51,659 nt of DNA. It comes from Nocardia carnea (GTDB lineage Bacteria > Actinomycetota > Actinomycetes > Mycobacteriales > Mycobacteriaceae). Of the stretch, positions 1 to 8,006 are shown one piece after another. The stretch spans positions 1 through 51,659 of the forward strand of contig NZ_JARWNW010000155.1 of the NCBI RefSeq assembly GCF_029868325.1, read 5' to 3'. The position numbers and the translations under genes were made by a program. The notes under the pieces were generated by a model. That model was not told where the DNA came from and made no database searches. It worked only from the letters and a program-made list of their open reading frames with translations. Numbering within the stretch: position 1 is the first letter of the stretch; every line of letters starts with the position of its first letter.

Positions 1-100
1 AAGATCCGGCGCTTTGCGATTAAAAATCTATAATAAATTATCCAAAGGCCGGTATTGCGGGTTGGGGCCGCCGGGCGGCGGGGCGGCCCATCACCCTGAA

Positions 101-2572
101 ATGAGTGGGTCTACGTTGGGATTTCGCCTACCTCTCGCCGGAACATTCCTGCGAAAAGCGCGTTCCGGAGCGAATCGCACGCGCGGGCGGGTCGGCATCC
201 GCACCCGGTTGCTCGCGATCGTGCTCGTCACCAGTATCGCGCTGGTGACCATCGGGATCGGCGCGGCCGCCTACCTCGTGCGGTCCGGCCGGGATGCGAC
301 GAACTGGGCCGAACTGGCCAGCAGCACCACCGGTCCGGCAATTCTGATGGTGCGAGCCTTCGAGGAGGAACGGCGGCTGTCTCTGCTGCTGCTGGCGGGC
401 GATACGAGTGTGGCGCCGGCGCTGGTGGCGGCGCGCGGTCAGTCCGATATCGCCCTGGGCGCGATCATCGCCAAAGGCGACGCAGCACAGCAACTCGATC
501 CCGGCGGTTCCCAAGCCGAGCTCGAGGCTTATCAGCAGTTGTTCGGCCAGGTGCCCGCCACCCGGGCCGCTGTCGACACGGGCACGATCCCGCGGCCGGA
601 GGCCTTCGGTTTCTTCAGCGCGGTGATCGATACGATCGTCGCAGCGTCCATGCTCGCCGCCCGGGTCGCACCGGATGCGGACGTGGCGATTTCACTCGGC
701 TACGGCGCCGAACCGCTGCGGGCGGCCGAAGCGCTGTCCAAGGCAGATACCCTGGGCGCGGCCGCGCTGACACTGAACGAACTGACCGCGCCCCAACTGG
801 TCGAATTCAACCGCTATGTCGGCGAATTCCGTGGTGAAGTGGCGTACTCCGGCACCGTACTCAAAGGCGACCGGCTCGCCCAGCTCCGGGCGATCACCGA
901 TTCCGCGAGCTATCGGCAGGTGATCGCCATGCAGGACGCGATCATGGCCGGCGGCGCCCGATCGGCCACCGAATCGCAAGACAGCTCCGGTAGCACCGGC
1001 GAATCGGATTCCACCGGCGAACCGACTGCGCTGCCGATGGATATCGCAGCCTGGCAGCAAGCATCCGGCCAGGTCACCGGGGGTCTGCTGAAGCTCTGGG
1101 AAGACCAGAGCAACGACGCCCATGCCACCGCCCGCGCACAGGGCGACGATACGGCGGCGAAATCGATACTCGGCGGTATCGCGGTCCTGCTGCTCACCGG
1201 CCTGACCTTCCTCGTCGCGCTGCTGATGGCCAACCGCTTCATCGCCCGGATGCGGCATCTGCGCAACGACACCCTGGACCTGGCCGATAACCGCCTGCCC
1301 GACCTCATGCGCCGCCTCGACGACGGCGCGGAGGTGGACACCACCGCCGAGGTCGCGCAGCTGGATTTCGGCACCGACGAGCTCGGCGAGGTCGCCGACG
1401 CCTTCAACCGAGCCCAGCTGGCCGCCGTATCGGCCGCGGTGGCCGAGGCCAAGACGCGGGCGGGTTTCAACGCGGTGTTCCTGAATATGGCGCATCGCAA
1501 CCAGCTCGCGGTCCATCGCCAGCTTGCGCTGCTGGATCAGGCCGAACGCCGCGAGGAGAACGCCGACCAGCTCGAACTGCTCTTCCAGCTCGACCATCTC
1601 GCCACCCGCGCCCGCCGCCACGCCGAGAACCTCATCGTGCTGGGTGGCGAACAACCCGGCCGGCGCTGGCGTAAACCCGTCTCCCTGTGGGACATCATCC
1701 GGGCCGCGGCCGCGGAGAGCCTGGATTACACACGTATCCACACCGGGCGAGTGCCGGAGATGCGGGTTGTCGGCAAAACCGCGGCCGACCTCATCCACCT
1801 GCTCGCCGAACTGATGGACAACGCGACGGCCTTCTCCCCGCCGGATTCCCGGGTCGAGGTATCGGCCACGCTGGTGGGCCGCGGTGTGGCGATCGAGGTG
1901 GCCGATCAGGGACTCGGGATGCCGGAAGACGAGATCGCCGAACGGAACCGGACGCTGGCCCAACCGCCGGACTTCGGTGTCACGGCGTTGACCGGCGATA
2001 CCCGCCTGGGGCTGTTCGTGGTCGCTACGCTGGCTGCCCGCCAGGGTATTTCGGTACGCCTGACCGAATCCGCGTACGGCGGAATCAAGGCGATCGTCCT
2101 CATTCCGACCGCACTCACCGAACCCGCCGGACCGCCACCGCTGGAAGCCGCCCCGGTGATCGAACCCGCCCTGGCCGGCGCGGCCCCCGCGGCGCCGCTC
2201 CCCTTCCGCACCTCGCCGTCGACCACCTTCGCCACCGCACCGGTGTACGAGGCGCCCTACGATTCCCGCACGCTGGGTTCGGACGTCTACCCCGCCGCCA
2301 CTTCCGAAGTCCCGTATCCGGAGCCACACGCGGAGCCGGCGCCGTACCGCACCGGTGCGAGCCGCCCGCCGCTGCCGCGCCGCCACCGGAAGGCCGCCGA
2401 GACGACGGCACGGGAGGAAGAGCACCCGGATCCCGGTGTAGCTCGCCCCCGGACCCCCGAACAGGCCCGCAACCGGATGTCGGCGATCTCGCGCGGGAGC
2501 CGTTCGGGCCGCCGCGCACCGTATTCCGATACCGATGCTCCAGAACGCTCTAGACGAGAAGGCGAACGATGA
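101..2572 (+). CDS. NIT-domain sensor, histidine-kinase-like ATPase (CvnA-like)
   Basis: Membrane sensor of the nitrate/nitrite-sensing-domain histidine-kinase-like family, first gene of a conservon-like operon. About 823 residues from the ATG at 101; an in-frame TTG at 14 exists but gives a poor N-terminus. One membrane helix lies at about residues 37-60 and a second at about 356-380, enclosing an extracellular helical NIT-type domain. A HAMP-like linker follows, then a helical block around residue 497 (DHLATRARRHAENL) and a HATPase_c domain with an N box (ELMDNATAFSPP, near 570), a G1 box (DQGLGMP, near 604) and a G2 region (RLGLFVVATLA, near 635). The last ~130 residues are Pro/Ala-rich and probably disordered. 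In this family the ATPase acts with small roadblock and DUF742 partners rather than a classical response regulator. The stop overlaps the next start (ATGA), so translation is coupled. The stimulus is unknown. Confidence 0.88.
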   Translation: MSGSTLGFRLPLAGTFLRKARSGANRTRGRVGIRTRLLAIVLVTSIALVTIGIGAAAYLVRSGRDATNWAELASSTTGPAILMVRAFEEERRLSLLLLAGDTSVAPALVAARGQSDIALGAIIAKGDAAQQLDPGGSQAELEAYQQLFGQVPATRAAVDTGTIPRPEAFGFFSAVIDTIVAASMLAARVAPDADVAISLGYGAEPLRAAEALSKADTLGAAALTLNELTAPQLVEFNRYVGEFRGEVAYSGTVLKGDRLAQLRAITDSASYRQVIAMQDAIMAGGARSATESQDSSGSTGESDSTGEPTALPMDIAAWQQASGQVTGGLLKLWEDQSNDAHATARAQGDDTAAKSILGGIAVLLLTGLTFLVALLMANRFIARMRHLRNDTLDLADNRLPDLMRRLDDGAEVDTTAEVAQLDFGTDELGEVADAFNRAQLAAVSAAVAEAKTRAGFNAVFLNMAHRNQLAVHRQLALLDQAERREENADQLELLFQLDHLATRARRHAENLIVLGGEQPGRRWRKPVSLWDIIRAAAAESLDYTRIHTGRVPEMRVVGKTAADLIHLLAELMDNATAFSPPDSRVEVSATLVGRGVAIEVADQGLGMPEDEIAERNRTLAQPPDFGVTALTGDTRLGLFVVATLAARQGISVRLTESAYGGIKAIVLIPTALTEPAGPPPLEAAPVIEPALAGAAPAAPLPFRTSPSTTFATAPVYEAPYDSRTLGSDVYPAATSEVPYPEPHAEPAPYRTGASRPPLPRRHRKAAETTAREEEHPDPGVARPRTPEQARNRMSAISRGSRSGRRAPYSDTDAPERSRREGER

Positions 2573-3081
2573 CCAACCCCAATCGCACCGATCTCAGCTG
2601 GCTACTCGAGGAATTGGTCCGCGGGCTACCGGACGCCGATTCCGCGGTGCTGCTGTCCACCGACGGCCTGCTGATGGGACATTCCTCCGGGCTGGATCGC
2701 GACGATGCCGAACGTTTCGCCGCCATGGCATCGGCGTTCCACAGCCTGGCGCGGAGCGCGGGAAGCCATTTCAAGGCGGGCGGTGTCTGCCAGACGGTGG
2801 TGGAGCTCGACCGGGCGGTCCTGTTCGTCACCGCGGCCGGTGGTAACGCCTGTCTCTCCTTGCTGGCCGCCGACTCCGCCGACCTGGGGATGGTGGCCTA
2901 CGAAATGAACCGCACCGTACAGCAGGTCGGCGCACATCTCGGCGTGGATTCCCGGACATATCAGGGCGACCGCGGGCGGCCGGGTCCCCATGACCGCCCG
3001 GTGCACCGGGACCTTTCGCCGATGCATACCCATGACCGGCCGGGCGCCCACGTCCGTGGCTATCCGAACGGCATACGCTAG
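2569..3081 (+). CDS. roadblock/LC7 domain protein (CvnB-like)
   Basis: Cytoplasmic roadblock/LC7-fold protein, 170 residues, starting in a 4-bp overlap with the upstream kinase-like gene. The first ~120 residues carry the family pattern: LSWLLEELV helix, AVLLSTDGLLMGHS strand-turn, then the CQTVVELDRAVLFV and ACLSLLAAD strands. This fold usually dimerises and docks on small Ras-like GTPases or kinase-like ATPases. The C-terminal ~45 residues, rich in His, Pro, Arg and Asp, are longer than usual and look disordered. The gene lies between the membrane ATPase and DUF742 in conservon order. The GTPase that CvnB-type proteins normally serve is not encoded next to it. Confidence 0.88.
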   Translation: MTNPNRTDLSWLLEELVRGLPDADSAVLLSTDGLLMGHSSGLDRDDAERFAAMASAFHSLARSAGSHFKAGGVCQTVVELDRAVLFVTAAGGNACLSLLAADSADLGMVAYEMNRTVQQVGAHLGVDSRTYQGDRGRPGPHDRPVHRDLSPMHTHDRPGAHVRGYPNGIR

Positions 3082-3083
3082 CC

Positions 3084-3461
3084 GTGTACGGGCCGGAGGA
3101 TCACTGGGACGAGGACGACGACGGTCCCATCGTGCGCCTCTTCGCGGTGACCCGCGGGCGGGGCCGCACGGGGCGCCGGGAGCTCACCCTGGATACCCGG
3201 GTGGTGGACCGGGGTGCCGGGCTGGCACCGCAGCGCACCGAGCCCGAGTACGTCGATATCATCCGCCTGTGCCGGACCGCGCAGTCGGTGGCGGAGATTT
3301 CGGCGCAGTTGCCGCTTCCGCTGGCGATGGCGAAGGTGCTCGTCGCGGATCTGATCGACGACGGCCGCCTGGAGGTGCGGCCGCCGTTCGAAACCACGAT
3401 AGATCCCGCCCGGGATATCGGTCTGCTGCACAGCATCGCGCGCAGCCTGCGGGAGGTCTGA
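3084..3461 (+). CDS. DUF742 protein (CvnC-like)
   Basis: Cytoplasmic DUF742 protein of 125 residues, third gene of the conservon-like operon, with a GTG start two bases after the previous stop. The sequence fits the family: N-terminal IVRLFAVTRGR, a central EYVDIIRLC segment, a winged-helix-like stretch (SVAEISAQLPLPLAMAKVLVADLIDDGRLEV) here split as SVAEISAQL and VLVADLIDDG, and a short helical end. DUF742 proteins are thought to link the sensor ATPase to a GTPase output. In complete conservons a CvnD GTPase gene follows directly. Here the stop codon sits inside a strong hairpin and the next gene is a convergent oxidoreductase, so the set ends at three genes. Confidence 0.88.
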   Translation: MYGPEDHWDEDDDGPIVRLFAVTRGRGRTGRRELTLDTRVVDRGAGLAPQRTEPEYVDIIRLCRTAQSVAEISAQLPLPLAMAKVLVADLIDDGRLEVRPPFETTIDPARDIGLLHSIARSLREV

Positions 3462-3482
3462 CCATCGGGCCGGACCTCCCGC
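3449..3482. terminator. bidirectional terminator hairpin
   Basis: Perfect 10-bp inverted repeat, GCGGGAGGTC and GACCTCCCGC, with a 14-base loop, between the convergent DUF742 and GMC oxidoreductase genes. It overlaps the DUF742 stop. There is no U tract, as is common for actinobacterial terminators. Confidence 0.7.
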
Positions 3483-3490
3483 ACCCGCAG

Positions 3491-5446
3491 TCAGCCCAGC
3501 CGGGCGGCGAGGCGGGTGGCGTTCATATGGGCGATCGCCTCGATCGTCACCATCGGGTTCACACCCGAGGAGGTCGGGAAGCAGGACGCGTCGGCGACGA
3601 CGATATTCTTCACCTCCCAGGTCGCACCGTCTGGGTCAGTGGCGGAGTTCTCCGCCGAGCCACCCATCCGGGCCGACCCCATGATGTGCAGGGCGCCCAT
3701 CGTGCAGCGTCCCGGACCGTAACCGGCGGCCTTGGCGGCGGCCGAGAACTCACCGAGCGAACCACGAACGCCCGGTTCGTAGGCGACACCCGCTTGATGC
3801 CCGGAGAAGATGCGGGTGGCGCCGGCGGCTTCGAGAATCCTGGCCGCGCCTTCGATACCGGTGTGCAGGTGGGCGGCGTCGTAGTCGGAGATCCGGTAGT
3901 CCACGGTGGGTTCACCGTCCCGATCGACCTTCACCGCACCGGAGTCGCGGTCGCGGGTGATGATGCCGACGGCATTGGTGCGGGCGAAATCCTGCATGAC
4001 GCGGCGATGATCCTCGGACCCCTGCCAGCTCATGAACCCCGTGGACGAGCCCGGCGCCAGCGGACCCGTCTCGTAGATCACGCCGTAACCGTTTCCGTCG
4101 AGATCGGCGTGCTGCCGGCAGATCCGGGTCTGCAGACCGCCCTCCCAGGGCCGCACCTCTTCGTCGAAGAGTCCGAAAACCGCTGCCGCCGGATGCAACC
4201 GCAAGTAACGGCCGATGTTCTTGTTACCCAGCCCCGACCGGCGCAGCAGCGCGGGCGTCTGGATCGCGCCCGCCGCCACCACCACGGCTCGCGCGCGGAC
4301 CTCGAATTCCACACCCGCCGAGGTACGCACGGTGACCGCTTCGGCAATGTTGTCGCGCACCGAGATCCGCCGCACATTCGCGTCCACGATCAACCGGGCG
4401 CCGCGGGCCGCGGCATCGGCCAGCCAGGTTTTGGTGACCGACTGTTTGGCCCCCAACCGGCAGCCACTACCGCACCGGCCGCATTCGACACCGGCATCGC
4501 AGGCATCGGTCACATTGCGCGGCAGGGGGTCGACGGGCCAGCCGAGCGCACGCGCGCCGCGCTCCAGGATGTTGTCCCGTACCAGTGGGGTGGAGCGCCG
4601 CTCGTTCACGCCGAGCCGCCGCAGCACCGTATCCAGGGATTCGGTGAACTCGGACTCCGCGAACTGTGCGGCACCGACTGCGGCCCATTCGTCCCGGACG
4701 CTGTCCGGCGTGGGCAGCGATGTACTCCAGTTGACCACCGTGCCGCCGCCGAGACAGGATCCCGCGACCAGCGCGAGCTGGCCCTCACTGGATGCCAGCG
4801 GCCCGGGCGCATACAGCAGCTGCTGCCCGGCGAGTTCACCGCCGCCGAAATCCTTGTCGTCGTAGTACTCGCCGCGTTCCAGGACGACCACGTCCAGACC
4901 CGCTTCGGCGAGCGCTCCGGCGGCTGTACCACCACCGGCACCGGACCCGACGATCACGACATCACAGGTGAGGCTCGTCGGTTCGGTGATCCGCTGCGGG
5001 CGCAGCGCGGGCTGCGGCGCATTCGCCAGTGGTCCGGGGATCGCGTCGTAGCCCAGGTGTTTCCACAGGGGATTGACTCCCGTCGGCCCCGGAGTCACGT
5101 TGTATGCCAGCAGCGACGCCTGCTTCAAGGCCTGGAATACCGCGCGCACGGCACCGAGCCGGGACGCGCCGAGTCGCAGCAGCGCCTTCTCCCGGTCCTG
5201 CTGCGACAGTTTCGAATACCGCCGCGGACCCCATCCGGCGAGCAGTCCGGTGACCGGCCCGTCCCACAGGTCCAGCAGCATTGCCAGCTGCTTGGTCTCG
5301 GCTTCCCGCGGGTTGCGCGCCAGAAGTGCCAGCACCGTGTCCACAGCGCCCAGTTCGGACGCCGAGGGCAGGGTGAGCCCGTCCCCGGGCAGGAACGTAT
5401 CGCAGATCATTTCCAGCGCGGCGCGCTGTTTGTCGGTCGGTTGCAT
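3491..5446 (-). CDS. GMC-family FAD oxidoreductase
   Basis: FAD-dependent glucose-methanol-choline oxidoreductase of 651 residues, resembling long-chain alcohol oxidases or cholesterol-oxidase-like dehydrogenases. The ATG at 5446 is preceded by an AAGGGA ribosome-binding site, which is preferred over a start 18 codons upstream. Residues 1-155 form a helical N-terminal domain like gluconate 2-dehydrogenase subunit 3. The Rossmann FAD motif GSGAGGGTAAG is at 167-177 and is followed by the acidic end of the second strand (VVVLERG). A Cys-rich segment (ECGRCGSGC) lies mid-protein and the C-terminal GMC segment contains SGVNPMVTIEAIAHM. No export signal was seen. The likely substrate is a lipidic alcohol, but this is inference. 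A near-palindrome just upstream (5481-5500) suggests repressor control, with no regulator gene adjacent. Confidence 0.88.
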   Translation of the reverse strand: MQPTDKQRAALEMICDTFLPGDGLTLPSASELGAVDTVLALLARNPREAETKQLAMLLDLWDGPVTGLLAGWGPRRYSKLSQQDREKALLRLGASRLGAVRAVFQALKQASLLAYNVTPGPTGVNPLWKHLGYDAIPGPLANAPQPALRPQRITEPTSLTCDVVIVGSGAGGGTAAGALAEAGLDVVVLERGEYYDDKDFGGGELAGQQLLYAPGPLASSEGQLALVAGSCLGGGTVVNWSTSLPTPDSVRDEWAAVGAAQFAESEFTESLDTVLRRLGVNERRSTPLVRDNILERGARALGWPVDPLPRNVTDACDAGVECGRCGSGCRLGAKQSVTKTWLADAAARGARLIVDANVRRISVRDNIAEAVTVRTSAGVEFEVRARAVVVAAGAIQTPALLRRSGLGNKNIGRYLRLHPAAAVFGLFDEEVRPWEGGLQTRICRQHADLDGNGYGVIYETGPLAPGSSTGFMSWQGSEDHRRVMQDFARTNAVGIITRDRDSGAVKVDRDGEPTVDYRISDYDAAHLHTGIEGAARILEAAGATRIFSGHQAGVAYEPGVRGSLGEFSAAAKAAGYGPGRCTMGALHIMGSARMGGSAENSATDPDGATWEVKNIVVADASCFPTSSGVNPMVTIEAIAHMNATRLAARLG

Positions 5447-5480
5447 GGTTGTCCCTTCGCTACAGCCGATTTCTACCACG

Positions 5481-5500
5481 GTGTGCGAATGTTCGCTCAC
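5481..5500. promoter_or_regulatory. candidate operator upstream of GMC oxidoreductase
   Basis: GTGTGCGAA, a 2-base spacer, then TTCGCTCAC: a 20-bp near-palindrome with 8 of 9 arm positions paired. It lies 35 bp upstream of the GMC start and beside an AT-rich stretch (TTATAAAG, 5501-5508) that could be the minus-strand -10 region. The octamer TCACTTAT starting inside the site (5497-5504) recurs at 5552-5559. The binding protein is unknown; the shape suits a TetR-type dimer. Confidence 0.5.
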
Positions 5501-5620
5501 TTATAAAGCAATACCCTGCTACATAACCGCGCTCTGGTCTAGAACAATAGTTCACTTATCAGCGCCCGGTACCGCATGTTTCCGGAAGCGCGCACACCGC
5601 CGGTGCTCGATGATCGAGCG

Positions 5621-5998
5621 ATGGAAGCGTTGGTGCGAACAGTGGTCCTGACAGCAGCGGGACTCTTCTTCACGGGAATGGGTCTCTACGCCCTCGCCGC
5701 GCCCGCGCGGCTCGTACGACCCTTCGGTATCGGCGTCGGCACCGCATCGGGACGCTCCGAGGTACGGGCGGTGTACGGCGGATTCGGTCTCGCGGTGGCC
5801 GGAGCACTGTTCTGGTCGGCGACGACGACCGGCGAACTCGGGCGGGGCGTGGTCGTCGCGGTCGCGGTCGCGCTGGCCGGGATGGCGGCGGGCCGTGTGG
5901 TTTCGCGGGTGCTGGATGCTCCGGCCGCGTTCTATCCCGTCTGGTTCTACTTCTGGGTCGAGACGCTCGCCGCCGCGGCGCTGCTCGTGGTGAACTGA
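5621..5998 (+). CDS. DUF4345-like small integral membrane protein
   Basis: A 125-residue membrane protein with four predicted hydrophobic helices: residues ~5-25 (VVLTAAGLFFTGMGLYALA), ~48-66, ~75-95 and ~106-124. The layout and the VRAVYGGFGLAVAGALF motif of helix 2 fit the DUF4345 family, whose function is not established. The ATG at 5621 places the first helix at the N-terminus; an in-frame ATG 15 codons earlier would add a charged, proline-rich leader. No good Shine-Dalgarno sequence precedes either. The gene stands alone, convergent with the DUF72 gene, and the two share a terminator hairpin. Confidence 0.72.
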   Translation: MEALVRTVVLTAAGLFFTGMGLYALAAPARLVRPFGIGVGTASGRSEVRAVYGGFGLAVAGALFWSATTTGELGRGVVVAVAVALAGMAAGRVVSRVLDAPAAFYPVWFYFWVETLAAAALLVVN

Positions 5999-6012
5999 CC
6001 GATTTCGGTCAG
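5995..6012. terminator. bidirectional terminator hairpin
   Basis: Perfect inverted repeat CTGACCGA-TT-TCGGTCAG that includes the stop codons of both the DUF4345 gene (plus) and the DUF72 gene (minus). The tight placement suggests a shared terminator for convergent transcripts. Confidence 0.6.
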
Positions 6013-6836
6013 AACAGCGTCATCGGTTCGGTTTCGGCCGGGTCGGGCAGCGGTACGAGCTCCGGGACATGGGTGCGGACCTCGTCATGGAAACGGCGCG
6101 CGAGATCCCGGGAGGACGCATTGTCCGGGGTGTGCAGGAAGACCGTCGGCGAACGCCCCTCCCGCAACCATTCGACCGTCTGCTCCACCCAGGGCCGCCA
6201 GCCGGCCACCGTCGCCTCGGGATCGTCGCGACCGTGATACCGCACGATCGGGGTCTCGGTGAGTGCCCGCATCCGCCGCGGCAATCGCGGTTTCTTCGAC
6301 TGTGCCTCGTATTCGGCCGAACTCGCCGGCCGCGCCGCGAACAGGACGGTGGTATCGAACGGCACCCACTCCGCCCCCGCCCTGTCCAGTGCTCGTTCGA
6401 GCTGGTTCGCCGCATCGTGGTCGGTGAAGAACGCCGGATGCCGCACCTCCACCGCCGCCCGCAGCCCGGCCGGGACCTTCCGGACGAATCCGGCCAGCGA
6501 CCCCAGCTCGTTCGGCCCGAACGTCCCCGGCAACTGGATCCACAGCGCGTGCATCCGGGACGCGAGAGGCTCCATGGTGTGCAGGAACTCGTTCAACTCG
6601 GCGTCCACGCCCGAGAGCCGGCGTTCGTGAGTGACGGTTTTGGGCAGTTTGATCACGAACCGGAAATCCGGGGCGGTCTGCTCTGCCCAGGTCTCCACGG
6701 TCCGGCGGGCCGGCACCGCGTAGAAGGTGGTGTTGCCTTCCACCGCATCGCACCAGCTCGCGTAGCTGCGCAGTTTGTCACCCGTCGCCGGCCAGGCGGC
6801 ATGTGTCCACATGGCGCAGCCCACGGATAAACGCAT
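6009..6836 (-). CDS. DUF72 (YecE-like) protein
   Basis: 275-residue cytoplasmic protein of the DUF72 family, a TIM-barrel-like fold of unknown reaction. Family hallmarks are the N-terminal VGCAMWTHAAWP, the NTTFYAVPARRTVETWAEQTAPDF segment (read as NTTFYAVPARR and WAEQTAPDFRF), FVIKLPKTVTHER, the LWIQLPGTFGPN strand, AAVEVRHPAFF, and C-terminal YHGRDD and FLHTPDNAS. Length is normal. It starts 13 bp after the SDR gene in the same direction, so the two are probably one operon. The sequence gives no substrate. Confidence 0.85.
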   Translation of the reverse strand: MRLSVGCAMWTHAAWPATGDKLRSYASWCDAVEGNTTFYAVPARRTVETWAEQTAPDFRFVIKLPKTVTHERRLSGVDAELNEFLHTMEPLASRMHALWIQLPGTFGPNELGSLAGFVRKVPAGLRAAVEVRHPAFFTDHDAANQLERALDRAGAEWVPFDTTVLFAARPASSAEYEAQSKKPRLPRRMRALTETPIVRYHGRDDPEATVAGWRPWVEQTVEWLREGRSPTVFLHTPDNASSRDLARRFHDEVRTHVPELVPLPDPAETEPMTLF

Positions 6837-6849
6837 ATCCCGGCCTCCG

Positions 6850-7653
6850 TCAGCGCTTCAATCCGTGCGTCCGCGCAACGACCTTCTCGATCACCGCCGC
6901 CGGCGCCAATCGCCGCAGCAGGAATACGACCGGCGCCCGGCTACCTTTGGCATACAGCGGCTTCGGCTTCTCCGCGGAAATCGCGCGCAGGATGGTGCGC
7001 GCCACCTCGTCCGGACTCGTCCCGGCCCGTTCGTTACGGTCCAGGTTGGTGATCATCGTCGCGAAATCCGCCGCGTACACCGAATCCTCGGCGATGTACT
7101 TGGTGCGCCGCTCCCCGATCCCGGTCGCGATCGACCCGGGTTCGACCGTACTGATCCACACCCCGAACGGCGCCGTCTCCAACCGTGCCGCGTCCGCGAA
7201 ACCCTTGATCGCCGCCTTCGTCGCCACATACGAAGACCGGTAGGCCAGCGGGAAACTCGCCAGCATCGACCCGACCATGATGATCCGCCCGTACCCGCGC
7301 TCCCGCATCCCCGGCAGCGCCAGCTGCGTCAGCTGGACCGCACCGAATACGTTCAACTGGAATATCCGGGTGACAGCGTCGTGCGGCAGTTCCTCGATCG
7401 GGCCCGACTGGCTCTCCCCCGCGTTGTTCACCAGCACATCCACCGGCCCGAGCTCCTGCCCGAAACGCTCGATACCGGCCGGGTCGGTGAGATCGAGCGC
7501 GCGATACTCCACCCCCGGAACCCGCGCCGAGGCCGCGATCGAATCCGGGTTCCGGCTGGTTCCGATCACGCGGTAGCCCTGCTGCACCAGCAGCGCGGCA
7601 GTCGCCCGCCCGATCCCCGACGACGCCCCCGTCACCAGCGCGGTCTTCGCCAT
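6850..7653 (-). CDS. short-chain dehydrogenase/reductase
   Basis: Classical SDR oxidoreductase, 267 residues, cytoplasmic and NAD(P)-dependent. The ATG at 7653 is preceded by an AGGGG ribosome-binding site; in-frame upstream sequence is not family-like. The TGASSGIG cofactor motif is at residues ~8-15, the NNAG motif lies in VNNAGES, and the YxxxK catalytic pair lies in SYVATKAAIKG with the upstream Ser in GSMLASFPL. Its C-terminus is basic (VEKVVARTHGLKR). It precedes the DUF72 gene by 13 bp and follows a candidate microprotein gene by 87 bp, all in the same direction. The substrate cannot be told from the sequence. Confidence 0.9.
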   Translation of the reverse strand: MAKTALVTGASSGIGRATAALLVQQGYRVIGTSRNPDSIAASARVPGVEYRALDLTDPAGIERFGQELGPVDVLVNNAGESQSGPIEELPHDAVTRIFQLNVFGAVQLTQLALPGMRERGYGRIIMVGSMLASFPLAYRSSYVATKAAIKGFADAARLETAPFGVWISTVEPGSIATGIGERRTKYIAEDSVYAADFATMITNLDRNERAGTSPDEVARTILRAISAEKPKPLYAKGSRAPVVFLLRRLAPAAVIEKVVARTHGLKR

Positions 7654-7740
7654 ACGACCCCTATCCTCGACAATCCGGGCGCCCGGCAAGGATCCAGGCG
7701 GAACCGCCAATCTAACCGATCGGCGGTCCGGCCCCAGGAA

Positions 7741-7812
7741 TCACCAGGTGGAATACCCGCCGAGCACGCCCAGCATGTTGAGAAAGATGATGTACTTCAG
7801 GAAGCCAGGCAT
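7741..7812 (-). CDS. candidate 23-residue hydrophobic microprotein
   Basis: A short reading frame: ATG, 22 further sense codons, TGA. The product begins MPGFLKYII, has a hydrophobic core FLNMLGVL and ends GGYSTW. A GAAGAGAG ribosome-binding site sits about 6 bases before the ATG. Nineteen of the 22 internal codons end in G or C, as in the neighbouring real genes. It resembles a single-pass membrane microprotein or a leader peptide. It is 87 bp upstream of the SDR-DUF72 operon on the same strand and could be its first cistron. I do not recognise a family. Chance cannot be excluded for so short a frame, but the combination of SD, codon bias and hydrophobicity supports coding. Confidence 0.5.
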   Translation of the reverse strand: MPGFLKYIIFLNMLGVLGGYSTW

Positions 7813-8006
7813 ATCGGTCTCTCTTCGATCGTCGAACTCGGTCGCCGGAGGGCGATCATCTACCGATTACCCTCCGGCCAGGCGCCACACTCCTAAATAT
7901 GTGCGCTGCTGAGCTTTTCGATCACCGATACGAATTCGTTACTTCCCAGGTCCCGTTCGCACACCACTACCGCCCATGACGAGGACAGTTGCGGCAGGAT
8001 CGCGGT

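Noticed and set aside
692..2425. Long minus-strand open frame opposite the sensor kinase gene
   Set aside because: Lies wholly within a well-supported gene; composition (Gly/Arg/His-rich) is that of an antisense shadow in high-GC DNA.
2990..5506. 838-codon plus-strand open frame opposite the GMC oxidoreductase
   Set aside because: Antisense shadow: low-complexity Arg/Gly/Pro/His product with no family features, while the minus strand has complete FAD-enzyme motifs.
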